64,000 nt of DNA from Polydactylus sextarius (lineage: Eukaryota > Chordata > Actinopteri > Polynemidae). Shown here piece by piece: positions 12,290 to 23,071 of this stretch. A program made the translations under genes and the position numbers. Under the pieces are notes generated by a model. It was not told the DNA's origin. It ran no database searches and saw only the letters and a list, made by a program, of their open reading frames with translations. Every line of letters begins with the position of its first letter. Positions within the stretch are counted from its first letter, which is position 1. The stretch lies in assembly GCA_016801845.1 (NCBI GenBank), contig CM028906.1, positions 5,410,501 to 5,474,500 on the forward strand, written 5' to 3'.

Positions 12290-12499
12290 GTGTTGTTTTT
12301 TCCTAGAACAACGTCTATGTAGTTGGACGGAACTATCGTCTACTTTTTGTGGTCGGAACAAATCGACTTCCGGTCCGTTCACGCGAGATGTTAAACTTCC
12401 GTCTTCGGTGAAACGACGACCAACGAGCCTGTTGTAGAAACATACGTGTATTTTGAGTTTATTTTGTTGTATTGCAGCGGTGCCGTCGACCAGGCAGAC
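12290..12499 (+). promoter_or_regulatory. mfap1: mfap1 promoter and 5' UTR
   Basis: CG-rich compared with its flanks. It carries two ETS-type sites, ACTTCCGG at 12366-12373 and ACTTCCG at 12395-12401, typical of TATA-less housekeeping promoters. Transcription probably starts between about 12380 and 12450; this is inference. Confidence 0.55.
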
Positions 12500-15452
12500 A
12501 TGTCTAGTCGAGAAGCTCTCAACATGAAGCTCCCGCCGATCCAGTCGACTGCGGGAGCGGTGCCGATCCGAAATGAGAAAGGTGAGACGGGACAGTTAGC
12601 TCCGCGGCTAGCGGCGTGCTACGTGAACCGCTAGCAGGACTGCAGCTAACATTGTTTTTCAACATCGATTGGTGTTGGCACTTTCTCTATTGATCGATTA
12701 GTAATTTGATCCACAAAATAATTCTAAACTAGGAGCCAGTGACAGAATACATGTGTCTGCTGATTTGGAAGACGTTGTTATTATTGTTAATATTGATCAG
12801 CAAAGTAGCTTAATACTACTACAAAGATCAACGTTTTCAACTTCTCCAACTATATCACATAATTCATCATTGGATGTTAAAGAGAGGGAATGTCATTGTT
12901 AAAGCCTCACTACCAGGGTAGGTTATAACACAACCTGGGGTGAATTGTAACAGTAAGATTGAAGAACTAACAACTGAGACTACACCACAAAATATGCATC
13001 TATATAAGTTTATTGCACTTGTGCCAACACTAAAGCACCTTGTAAAAATAACTCATCACTGATGGTTAAATGAAGAAAAAGTGTTAATGGTGTGGATCCT
13101 AATCTTTATTTATTTAGATTCCCAGCTGTGCATTGCTCCGAGTGTCAAGCGTAACTAATGTTTTGGGGTTTTTTTTATATCCCAGGTGAGCTCTCCATGG
13201 AGAAGGTGAAGGTGAAGAGGTATGTGTCAGGTAAACGTCCTGATTATGCCCCAATGGAGTCATCAGACGAGGAAGAGGAGGACTTCCAGTTTGTAAAAAA
13301 GGGAAAGGAATTGGAACCAGATTTGGAGCTGGAGGAAGAGGACGTCTCTGACCCACGTCTGAAGCGTTTGCTGAACCGAGTCTCTGAAGACGTGGAAGAG
13401 AGGTATTACACTGCTCTTCAGACGTGATTTGAGTTGACTGGCATGGTCACAAAAATTTGTGTGGCTGAAATTGATGATTTGACCTCTTTACATACCTATT
13501 TGTTTGTTTGTTTTTTCCGTCAGGCTTGCAAGACATAGACAGATTGCAGAGCCCGAAGTTGTTGCAGAGAGCAGTGAAGACTCTGATGAAGGCACATGGC
13601 ACCCAGAGCGTGAGGAGAGTAGTGAGGAGGAAGAGGAAGAGGAGGAAGAAGTTGATGATGAGGTTGGTATGAGGTTTTTAATAATAAAAAAACTACTTTT
13701 CCTCATTTATACCTTTTTTTTTTGATGTGTTGAAGATTTTAAGTCGTTTATATTAAAAAAGTTCATAACGTGGAGTTTGTCATTTTGTGCAGGAAATTGA
13801 AAGGAGGCGAGCAATGATGCGGCAGCGAGCCATGGAACGAAAGAACGAGGAGATGGAGGTTATGGAGGTGGAGGAGGAAGGGAAGTCAGGGGAGGAGTCT
13901 GAGTCTGAGTCTGAATATGAAGAATACACAGACAGTGAGGACGAAGCAGAGCCGCGACTCAAACCCGTCTTCATTCGCAAGTATGAACTGAATTATCTGA
14001 AAATGTTTCCGAGATCAGATGCACTTTAAACAACGTTAGAACAAAATCGAAGTCACTAGTTTCATCTACACGTTTGTCTGTTTGTGCCTCAGGAAAGACA
14101 GGATCACAGTAGCAGAGCGTGAAGCAGAGGAACAAAAGCAAAGAGAGCTGGAGGTCGAGGCCAAGAAGCAGGCGGAGGAGCGACGACGCTACACTCTCAA
14201 GATTGTGGAGGAGGAGGCCAAGAAGGAGTTTGAAGAGAACCGACGCACGCTGGCTGCTCTTGACGCCCTGGACACCGATGGAGAGAACGAGGAAGAAGAA
14301 TATGAAGCCTGGAAAGTCAGAGAGCTGAAACGCATCAAGAGAGACAGAGAGGCCCGAGAAGTGTGAGTAAACAGTAATTCAAGTGCACTGAACTGTATTT
14401 GATGGTGATAGGATTTTGACTGAGTACCCATCAGTGAGCACAGCGAGTAACGAGGAAATGATGTTTGTCCCCAGCATGGAGAAGGAGAAGGCTGAAATCG
14501 AGAGATTCCACAGCTTGACAGAGGAAGAACGCAGGGCTGAGCTCCGCAACTCTGGCAAACTCGTCACCAACAAAGCTACCAAAGGCAAATACAAGTTCCT
14601 GCAGAAATACTACCACAGAGGAGCTTTCTTCATGGTGAGTCGCTGCAGAGCTGAGTTCTGACTAGAGACACAGTTTGGTCCGACATTGTCTGGTTTAGTT
14701 ATGTTGGATCAGCGTATCAGGTAGTCAGTTAACTGACTACCTGAACAACGATTCTAGTGTCCTAGTTTGATGTTTACATTTAAAAACATCCACTAACCAG
14801 TGGGCAACTGATACAGCAGATGCGTAAAAATACAGAGATGCATAGTTTGTCCACCAGGGAGTGCCAACAATTGTGAAATGTTGTACTCAGTCAGTCAGCT
14901 ACGGTTTGCTTTAACTAAGTGTTACAGGCAGTAAGTCATCACTTGTATAACTGTTGTCAACATGTAATTTCTGTTACAGAATGAGGAGGAGGACGTGTAC
15001 AAGAGAGACTTCAGTGCACCGACTCTGGAGGATCACTTCAACAAAACCATCCTACCTAAAGTCATGCAGGTCAGCTTCTTTTTAATCTCATTTCAGGTTT
15101 ACAGCACCATGAGACCAACGGACTTGGCTTCTTTTTGTCTTTTTAAATATTTTTTACTATGTACATCTATCTACATTGTTCAGGAGTAATTAAATAGTTG
15201 GAGGTTCAGTATCTCTACGAATGAAAACAAACTCACTCTCTCCTCTGGTTTGGTTTGGTTTTCCATTTTTAGGTCAAAAACTTTGGCCGCTCTGGACGCA
15301 CCAAGTACACCCACCTGGTGGACCAAGATACCACATCGTTCGACTCGGCCTGGGCCCAGGAGAGCGCTCAAAACACCAAGTTCTTCAAGCAGAAGGCGGC
15401 AGGCGTGAGGGACGTGTTTGACCGACCCACAGTGAAGAAGAGGAAGACTTAA
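12500..15452 (+). CDS. mfap1: mfap1, microfibril-associated protein 1, spliceosomal B-complex protein (complete)
   Basis: Despite its name, MFAP1 is a nuclear spliceosome component, recruited with the B complex and tied to PRPF38 (family knowledge). Exons 12500-12581, 13186-13402, 13524-13662, 13793-13980, 14093-14362, 14475-14634, 14980-15069 and 15273-15452 sum to 1326 nt, 441 aa plus stop (human 439). The N-terminus is MSSREALNMKLPPIQSTAGA. Acidic Glu/Ser/Asp runs span exons 2-4, with phospho-type SDEEEED, SSEEEEEE and SESESEYEEY blocks. A charged coiled coil follows in exon 5. The conserved MFAP1 C-terminal domain holds KGKYKFLQKYYHRGAFFM, FGRSGRTKYTHLVDQDTT and the KKRKT terminus. Phases agree throughout. 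The exon 3 donor (GTTGGT) is weak. The purine-rich acidic codons make long GA tracts that are coding, not microsatellite. Confidence 0.97.
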
Positions 15453-15819
15453 GATTTGGAAGTCAGACTTTGTCATGCCCACGTCGCTGCAGCTTTAAAG
15501 ACTGAGCGGCATCCTCTTGAATCCCTGAACTTTTTTGTGAAAGGAAACCAGCAAATAGAAAGATTCCACCAGTCTGAAATCTTCATCTACAAAGAAGAAG
15601 CCCCAGTGTTTAAAACAGTGTAACTCTGTGTTGGCTGCTCAAACTTTAACGTTTTCAGTTTGTGGATGTGCAGACTTTGACTGATGGAGATGACCTGTCC
15701 GTGGCCGTTGAGCCAAAGTTCCTCCTTCACTTTTAAAGCAAAAATAATTTTGTAAATATCAGCCTATAACATTTAGTGTGTTTTACATGGTGAGTAATGT
15801 AAGTAAAACTTGATTTGCA

Positions 15820-15825
15820 AATAAA
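15820..15825 (+). terminator. mfap1: mfap1 polyadenylation signal
   Basis: AATAAA about 370 nt after the mfap1 stop codon. The predicted cleavage site, around 15840, lies roughly 50-60 bp from the predicted end of the convergent hypk transcript. Confidence 0.65.
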
Positions 15826-15903
15826 ATCTGTATTTTCATCTTTTTTTATACAAAGAACTGATTAAAACAACACATCAGTCCATATGAAGAGGAAATGTCA
15901 ACT

Positions 15904-15909
15904 TTTATT
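15904..15909 (-). terminator. hypk: hypk polyadenylation signal
   Basis: AATAAA on the minus strand about 150 nt after the hypk stop codon (16058-16060). Cleavage is predicted around 15880, so the two convergent genes end almost back to back. Confidence 0.6.
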
Positions 15910-16057
15910 TAAAAAAAAGGAAAGAAAAAAAGGACTGGGGTACACCACTTTTTTTCCACCACTGGGATCAGTTCAGCCTCACTGATTTAATGAGGTTTAA
16001 GTTTTTTTGTTTTTTTTTTTAAAAAGTGAAGCAGTTCATTGTGTAAATACTAATTGT

Positions 16058-18807
16058 TCAGTTGGTGAGAGCCACCAGAGCTTCCACCACGTTCCCCATG
16101 TGTTCCCTCAGACTGCGTTCTGCCGTAGCCCTCGAAATCTCCATCTCCGACATCTGCGCAGCAACAACATAACAGGAATCAAATTATATCTTAATACTAA
16201 GACACAAACTCAATCCTCTAATTAACAAACTGAAACTGGTGATAAAAATGCACATCCACATTTAACAGTTTCTTTTATCAGTCATTTATTATGTAAAATG
16301 AAAGGAGACTAAATCATGTCTGGCAACAAAAACAGTAAATTCATCATAAAAATTAAGGTCAGACATAATTGCACACAACTGCATCTATTCCCAAATGGCA
16401 TGCACATTCAAAATCACTCTCCCACCAAAGTCAGGATATTCATGATCACGTTACATTTGGCCAAAAGTATATGGACACTTCTACAGTAGATTAAAGCAAT
16501 TATGTCAGTAGAAGTTCTACTGACATAATTGCTTAGTTGAGATCTATTAAATGGCCTCTTACGTCTGATGAAAGATAGTATTATTACTACGACATACTAT
16601 GACAAAGACACAGAGCTTTTGGGATGAAGTCAACTGATCACCCTCCATCAGTGTTCATCACCAATCCTCATGAGGTCAGAGGAGTAAATCCAGGATGTGT
16701 GCAGGTTTAAATGTTTTTAACTCATTGTGACACAGGTATCACAGCCTCTTTAAATAGAAAATAAATTACTATAAATGCTTCATGTGACATATATGTAACT
16801 TTACAGGCCAAGACACCAGGGCGTTGTATTTCAAAACTAATTTCAGAAATTTGGTCCATTTTATGACACCCATTATTTTCCTTGAAGGGTAAAGAGCTCT
16901 TATGGTTTAATGAAAACTGGAGAAACGTTAACATTTAATAAAAAACCCTCACAGAGGAGTGCAGACTGTTGAAGCACCAGATTATTGTCTGTGGTTTTGG
17001 TACAAAATGCACCAATATCACAAATTGTTTAACGTTTAGTCCATATACTTTTGACAACAGATGTGTGGCTGATCACTTTAAGATGAATGAACTAAAATCA
17101 AAGTGACTCACAATTAGTTCTACGTCCTCTTTCTTGATGGTGACTTTGGCCAATTCTTTTTCTCTGGAAGAGACAAAAAAGGTAAAAGTTCAGACTACAT
17201 GACAGCACAGTATGACATGTTGTCTTGTGTTTATTTTCTATGCTAGCCATGATGTATGCATGTGTGAAGACAGACGATCAACACTGATCTTACCTTTCCT
17301 GTTTGGCTTTTTGCTCTCGTGATCTTCTGTCTCCAATCACTGACATAGCCTGGAAGAAGAATCACAGTTCATTTTCATATTCAAGACGTTTTTAACACTA
17401 TGTATTAACTTCAGTTGGTGGTGATGTTTTCCTCACATGTGATTATCTCATTAGACAAATAATGAAGCCTTTGATAATAATATGGGAGTTAGGTAAACTG
17501 GTCAAAATCTAATCTTTTCAGCCAGAACATTCAAAACAACAATATACATCTGAGGTGACTTTAACAACCATTGTAACAATAAGCAGGAAGTCCCTGGTGA
17601 CCATAGTCATTAGTAACTCTAACTGCTACCATCTAAACTACCTAAGCTGATTTACAACGGCCATTAATACACCTTTGAACACTAGATCTCTGGTATCCCC
17701 CCCACAGATGATAAATCCTGGGAACACAACACTCTCAACCAGAAATGAGGAAACCTCTTCAGTGACAGTGCAGCATCTTCAAGAACTACAACGGCCCAGT
17801 TGCCCTTCATTCAACAACGTCAGATACTATGAGATCGATGACAGATAATCTCCGCAGACAATAATGTGTGTTACACCTCTATCTGTGCCGGTACGATCCA
17901 TATATATTATATTTATATCTATCCTGCAGTAATCAGTGTTATGGTTTAACACCCAGCCCAAATTAACACACTCTTATATTTATTGTTTTTTATTTCCTAT
18001 TTATATTTCCTCACGTGCTCTTAACCTTTATGATAGCCTGTGTATTGATGAAATATTTTAGAAAATCCTAGTTTTATGTCAAATATGGTTGAGCTCTGTA
18101 AGGGGAGACGTCCGTGTTAATATTGAAAAAAACTTAAACTGAATTGAATTTATCTCAGTCATATTCACATTAAAAATAAAGACGCAGTTACTGAACTTAA
18201 TGTTCACTGATGTTAATAATAATCTTCGGGTCATAATTAACATCTTAAAAAGTAAAGAACACGTTATTTTAGATAACAAGGATGTTGAGAAGCCCTGATA
18301 CTACTAATATCTGCTCTTGTTATGTCTGTGTCTGTTAGTTGTATTGATGATATTTAAGATTAACTACATTGAGAGGATGGTTCAATGAGGCAATAACAAG
18401 AGTCCAAACTAAACTTAATCAACCACTGAGCTCATCTTCGTAACTGAGCAAACACCGACTTCATTTCAGTTTCTAGAAATTACAATAAGTGATGAAAGTA
18501 GATAAGCAAACACTCATAAATATTGGTATTTCTGGATAAAGCAGTCACAGGTGAACTTGTGATGGGCCGGTATCCTGAATGATGCGGACAGCGATGGTAG
18601 CAGCGGCCGCATGTTTCCGGGCTAGCGTTAGCCAGCGGTTCTCACCGTTTCCAAATCAGAGCTGGATATTTCTTTCTCCTCCGCGTAGTCCGTGACTCTC
18701 TCCAGGTCCGCAGCTCCACTATCATGTTTCCGAGGCTTTTCTGCCGGTTTCCCGGTGCAATTTTCTTCGGCTTCCAGGTCCAAATCGACGTCTACCTCTG
18801 CCGCCAT
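16058..18807 (-). CDS. hypk: hypk, huntingtin-interacting protein K (complete)
   Basis: HYPK binds the NatA N-terminal acetyltransferase (NAA10/NAA15), tunes its activity at the ribosome and has chaperone-like activity (family knowledge). Exons 18646-18807, 17294-17349, 17112-17163 and 16058-16153 sum to 366 nt, 121 aa plus stop, the family length. The N-terminus is acidic and disordered (MAAEVDVDLDLEAEEN). Next comes the conserved helix region AMSVIGDRRSREQKAKQERE. The C-terminal UBA-like domain reads DVELIMSEMEISRATAERSL followed by REHMGNVVEALVALTN. Phases agree. The start codon lies in AAACATGGCGGC, a strong Kozak context that also resembles a YY1 site. It is convergent with mfap1, as in other vertebrates. 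Confidence 0.96.
16454..17060. mobile_element. short non-autonomous DNA-transposon-like element in hypk intron 3
   Basis: The motif at 16459-16476 (GGCCAAAAGTATATGGAC) recurs inverted at 17039-17055 with one mismatch and a one-base length difference, about 560 bp apart. This CCAAAAGTAT-type end is familiar from fish non-autonomous DNA transposons. No transposase reading frame lies inside. A perfect inverted repeat sits near the left end. Element limits and superfamily are uncertain. Confidence 0.45.
16494..16534. repeat. perfect 20-bp inverted repeat with 1-nt centre
   Basis: Two 20-bp arms, perfect complements of each other, are separated by a single G at 16514. In the hypk pre-mRNA this could form a hairpin; in DNA it could form a cruciform. 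It lies within the putative short DNA element. Confidence 0.9.
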
Positions 18808-18893
18808 GTTTGCTCCGCTGAGGCTGGAACCAAAAAGAAAGGTTCCTTTAAACACCGGACGGAAAAGGAGGTAGCACCGGAAGTGTAGGGCTT
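18808..18893 (-). promoter_or_regulatory. hypk: hypk core promoter
   Basis: The region directly upstream of the hypk start codon contains ACCGGAAGTG (18876-18885), an ETS/GABPA-type site, within CG-containing sequence that continues through exon 1 (18546-18807). No TATA box is seen on the gene side. Promoter function is inferred. Confidence 0.55.
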
Positions 18894-18896
18894 AAA

Positions 18897-18938
<42 letters not shown>
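18894..18938. repeat. A-run followed by (TA)n microsatellite
   Basis: About 21 A residues (18894-18914) are followed by about 12 AT/TA units (18915-18938) and then AAAT-type repeats. It sits immediately beyond the hypk promoter and could be the tail of an old retroposed element. Confidence 0.9.
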
Positions 18939-18949
<11 letters not shown>

Positions 18950-20206
18950 GTACTGCGCTTAGGTGTAAGTTACATTTTACGTTACTTAATTAATTTCACC
19001 ATGTTTATTATTATTATTATTATTAGTTAGTTGCCTACTTTTCTTCTTTCTTTAAGTTTGTGTTGTGTTTTTTTGTGTTGTGTTCACTGGTCTGGACTGT
19101 CTATTCATACTCTACATATTAAGGTTGTGTGGTAAAAGTATTGACTACATTTGTAAGATACAATTGTTATCAGTATATCAAATGCAGGTCAAAAAGGATG
19201 CTTTATTTATTATATTTCTTCAGAGTGAAGACTTTTACTTTTGTCAATAATTGACGTCAGTGTAATGATGTAAATAATTTTGTACTCTTACTTAAGAATG
19301 CGTATTTCTATAATTGCGATTCGTGTAACAGAGTGGGACATTCAAGATAATACCTGGTTCAGACCAAGCTTCACCCACGGTTTTGAGATATAGCCCAATA
19401 GATTCTAATCAGTTCTTAGAAAAACTCATCTCAGATAATCTGAAATATTCTAAAAATAATGTTGTAAGCACAAAAACCTTTAACTGTCCGGATTAATAAA
19501 TCACTCTGTACTGCTGCTGCTCTTCTTTCTATTCCTGGCTGTTATAAGAGGTTTACTTGGTCAAACCCTCAACTACTATACTAGATTTCGTTTGTCTCTA
19601 GACTTTTCCAGCCCGTTTGTGAGCCTGAGCTTTTTCAATCCACCCACTGTAATCCTATTAAGAGAAAGAAAAACCTGATCCTGCACTTCAAAACTGCGCA
19701 GGACTGAAAACCACATCAGTGGCCTCTGGTTTCATCCTTTGGGAGATATGTTATTGTCCTGAGTGAGGAATGGCACAGGGACCTGAGAGACATCCCCACT
19801 GTCATGCTAACCCCTTCATTCTTCTCTATGACTGACAGCTGATTGAGGGTCACATCAGGCCTCAACAACGTGATGTCAGGATACTGGCTTTGCGCTCAGG
19901 TGAGAGACTCTGCACAATCCAACAGTTATAATATGATGAAGGTATATGATAATAACATGTTCAAAGCAGGATGGGTATTTCTCAGTGGGGGAAAAAAATG
20001 AAAAGAAGGAAAGCATACTACACCTTGTTATTTTCCTTAACGTCATCAATAACCAATAATGAGATAACTTCGGGCAGCATGCTGTTACTCAGTGCAAGAG
20101 GAATTTCAATATTGCTAAGTTGTCCTGGCTAGAAAGCTGCTGCAGTTAATATGCAGTATAAACAACAAAGGTGTTTGTAACTAATGTGCACATAAATGTT
20201 GATTAA

Positions 20207-20229
20207 TGTGTGTGTGTGTGTGTGTGTGT
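20207..20229 (+). repeat. (TG)n microsatellite
   Basis: About 11 TG units in the hypk-serinc4 intergenic region. Confidence 0.9.
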
Positions 20230-20849
20230 CGGGTGGGGAGGGCATGCAGGGTGACAGGGGTGACTTCCATCTGGAATTTCTGGGTCCATTTTCTATTTTT
20301 CCCTCATACTGATGAACTACAAGAAAACTGGTCTAACAAACAAAATGATGTGGACAGCTGAATATTCCCCTTCTATGTGATTGTTGAGTTGTAATCTGAC
20401 ACCATACCAGGCCTAATCTTGAACCTGGCTATGGGGATTTGTTTGCACTCAGTCACTACAGCATTAGCAAGGTCAACTACCAAAGTCTGGGTCTCAGTCG
20501 ATGATCTAGTTTATCCCACAGGTGTTGGTCAGGTCAGTCAGGGTCAGTCAGATTCCCATATTTCAAACAGGGCAAACAATTTGTTCATGGAGCTGTCTGG
20601 TGCTATAAACAAAAACTGTTGTTGCACTGTTTGCAGTTTTTTAATCCAGGGCATCTCCAGACTGTCTGAAGTCCAAAGGATCATCAGATGATCAAAAAAG
20701 GGATAAGAAAAAAGTAACATGTCACAGAAAAATGTCTTTTCTAATGTTTTTCAGATGTTTCATTTTTTGTGACTTTCTTAAATTAATACAAATTTAAGAA
20801 ATAACTAGAGTTATCACCTTGTTGTTGTGTGTCTGCTCCAGTCCAGTTA

Positions 20850-21045
20850 GATATAATTAGTACTTAAATTCATGAGTTATGACCAAAAAGATGTTTTGCG
20901 AGGTCACACTGACTTCTTGACTCGACATAATCTACTCTATAAATCTAACCCAAGTGGATGTTTGTGCCAGATTCAAAAAGATTACTCAAGACATCCTTGT
21001 GATACACAATTTATTTCAAATGGGACAAACTGCGGGAAAAAAAAT
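20850..21045 (+). repeat. interspersed fish repeat, GAGGTCAC family, copy 1
   Basis: Contains the family landmarks GAGGTCACACTGAC (from about 20899), then CCAAGTGGATGTTTGTGCCA and a run resembling ATTCAAAAAGATTACTCAAG. The same landmarks recur near 57.3-57.6 kb and, reversed, near 62.9-63.1 kb. I recognise the pattern as a common teleost repeat but cannot assign a class. Confidence 0.6.
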
Positions 21046-23052
21046 GAAGAAAGTGGCACAGATTAAAATGTATGAATAATTCTCAAAATATGGAGTTTAA
21101 AGAATGGACTGGTTGATTGTTAATCCGGCTATATATAAAAGAACATATAGAAAAACAAAACTACTTTTCTCAGGATCAACATGAGATGGCTGTACAGTCT
21201 GTCAGGCCACAGTTACATGTGAATGGGTACATTGTGTTTGAGTTGAATAATTTACACTCCCAAATTTTATGTACCCGCAACTAAAACAGGTTACAGAAAA
21301 AAACCTCTGAAAAATGGCCAGATCAAAAACCACTGCTCCATAGTTTTGCACAAAATGAGTCCCAAATAACTAGTGAATGCATCATTTTTTCTTTGTTGTT
21401 TTTTGTAAACAAGACCTGGATTTCTGCCAACAGTTATTGCGCAAGCCTATTGAAACCATATATTGAATGCTTTTGCCCAAGTGGCAAATTGCATCCTCTA
21501 ATTTGCTTTTGTTTGTTCGCTTTGGCACTTCCTCCTCTCCCACAAGGCACCAACAATTATATGAAAGTGAAAGGGGCCCCCAGGAATGCTGGACCACAGC
21601 AGCCTGGACGACTCAGAGTAACACGTGTTTATTGCAGGGACTGACTGGTTTACATCCATGTTTGAGGGAATAATCCAAAGTTTGATAAAAAAAAAAAAAA
21701 AATGCTCAGTTAACAATATATGTAATAAATACTCAAGCCTTTTACTCTGTGTATTTGATAATATGTATAATATAGGTGATGATACAAGTCACATAAATTT
21801 GAAACTTATTAATAAATGTATCAATCAATTTATGAGTTTATTAGATTATTGTTATGTAAAATCTTAATATGAAAACTATAGAATGGAAAGTGTTCAGGTA
21901 ATGTACATAGTTAAAGTCTACCACTTGTATTTAGTCATGATCCAGTGAAATGTTTAGACTAAATTATGAATTTTGACCTGATGTTGGTGCGAGACAAGAA
22001 GTTAAGAAATCACTAAAATTATTATAATACATTGCTACCAGAAGAAACAAGATTTCATGACAAATCATAAAACAGTTGTTGAGACATTTTAACTTAAAAC
22101 CACAAATGTGAACCTCGTGGTTGCACTAAGGGAAGGTCACTGAGACCCATGTTTTTAGGATGATCAATTCCCCAAAGCAGTATCTTTGGCAGGTCAATTT
22201 TACAAAGATAAGCGTATCTATTATAGGTTCTCAGTGATGTAAAGTGTTAAGTAACATAGTATATGCCTTTATTTGGGGTTTTCTGATACTTGTCTTCCTA
22301 ACTGCTGGCCCTCTGCCATCATTAGGCTCAGACTAATAATCCTAAAACTGTCGATTTGCTCGAGGGTTCTGGGAATGTCCTTCATTCAGTGGGTTTGTGA
22401 GTACAAGCCTCTTAGCTGAGTCTGAACCCAACTAATATGTTTGTTACTCAGTTCCTAGAAAGTGAACGTGGACACACTGTGATTCTCTTGAAGAATTACC
22501 GTGCTCAAGTTTGGCCAAAGCTGCGCCCCCCAACCCGCATCCCAGTATGCATGTAAAAGAAGTCTAGTCTTGAAATCAAGATTCTCATTCTGCTGAAGCA
22601 GCGAATTTGTGTTAATTCACATCACTGCATTTATGAATCAGTCAATTGATCAATCAATAATCAATCAGTAAATTATGGTGTAAAGAAGTTAAAATGATCT
22701 TCACCTTTGACAGTTGTGATAAACAGATGAATGCAACAATCATTGCAATCCAGTCAGATAATACATAGTTATTCTGAGGTAAATTAGTTTGTGAATTAAT
22801 TTATGATTGACACTTTAAGTGTTTCTGAAACTGTAGTCTACAATATTAGAAAGTTATTTCAGTTTTATTCTGTTAAGTTAAGAGGTTAAAGCTGCCACAA
22901 TATGTAAGTCTTCACAGCTTCATGTTTATTAATTGTCCCCACATATTTTAATCCGATGAATTATTGTTTAAAATATTATAATATTGATGCAAAAATCATA
23001 CTGACCAAATGTACTTTACTCTCCCTCCTTGACACATTCTGTTAGCCCAGTA

Positions 23053-23071
23053 GCCTCATGGGTAATGTAGT
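23053..23071 (-). promoter_or_regulatory. ZNF143/STAF-like site, possible distal serinc4 promoter
   Basis: The minus strand reads ACTACATTACCCATGAGGC, close to the ACTACAATTCCCA-type ZNF143 (SBF/STAF) consensus that marks many vertebrate promoters. It lies 2 kb upstream of the first serinc4 coding exon and 4.2 kb from the hypk start. Assignment to a serinc4 5' UTR exon is a guess. Confidence 0.35.

Noticed and set aside
13600..13940. GA-rich tracts that look like microsatellites
   Set aside because: They are Glu/Asp/Ser codons of mfap1 exons 3 and 4 in a conserved acidic region.
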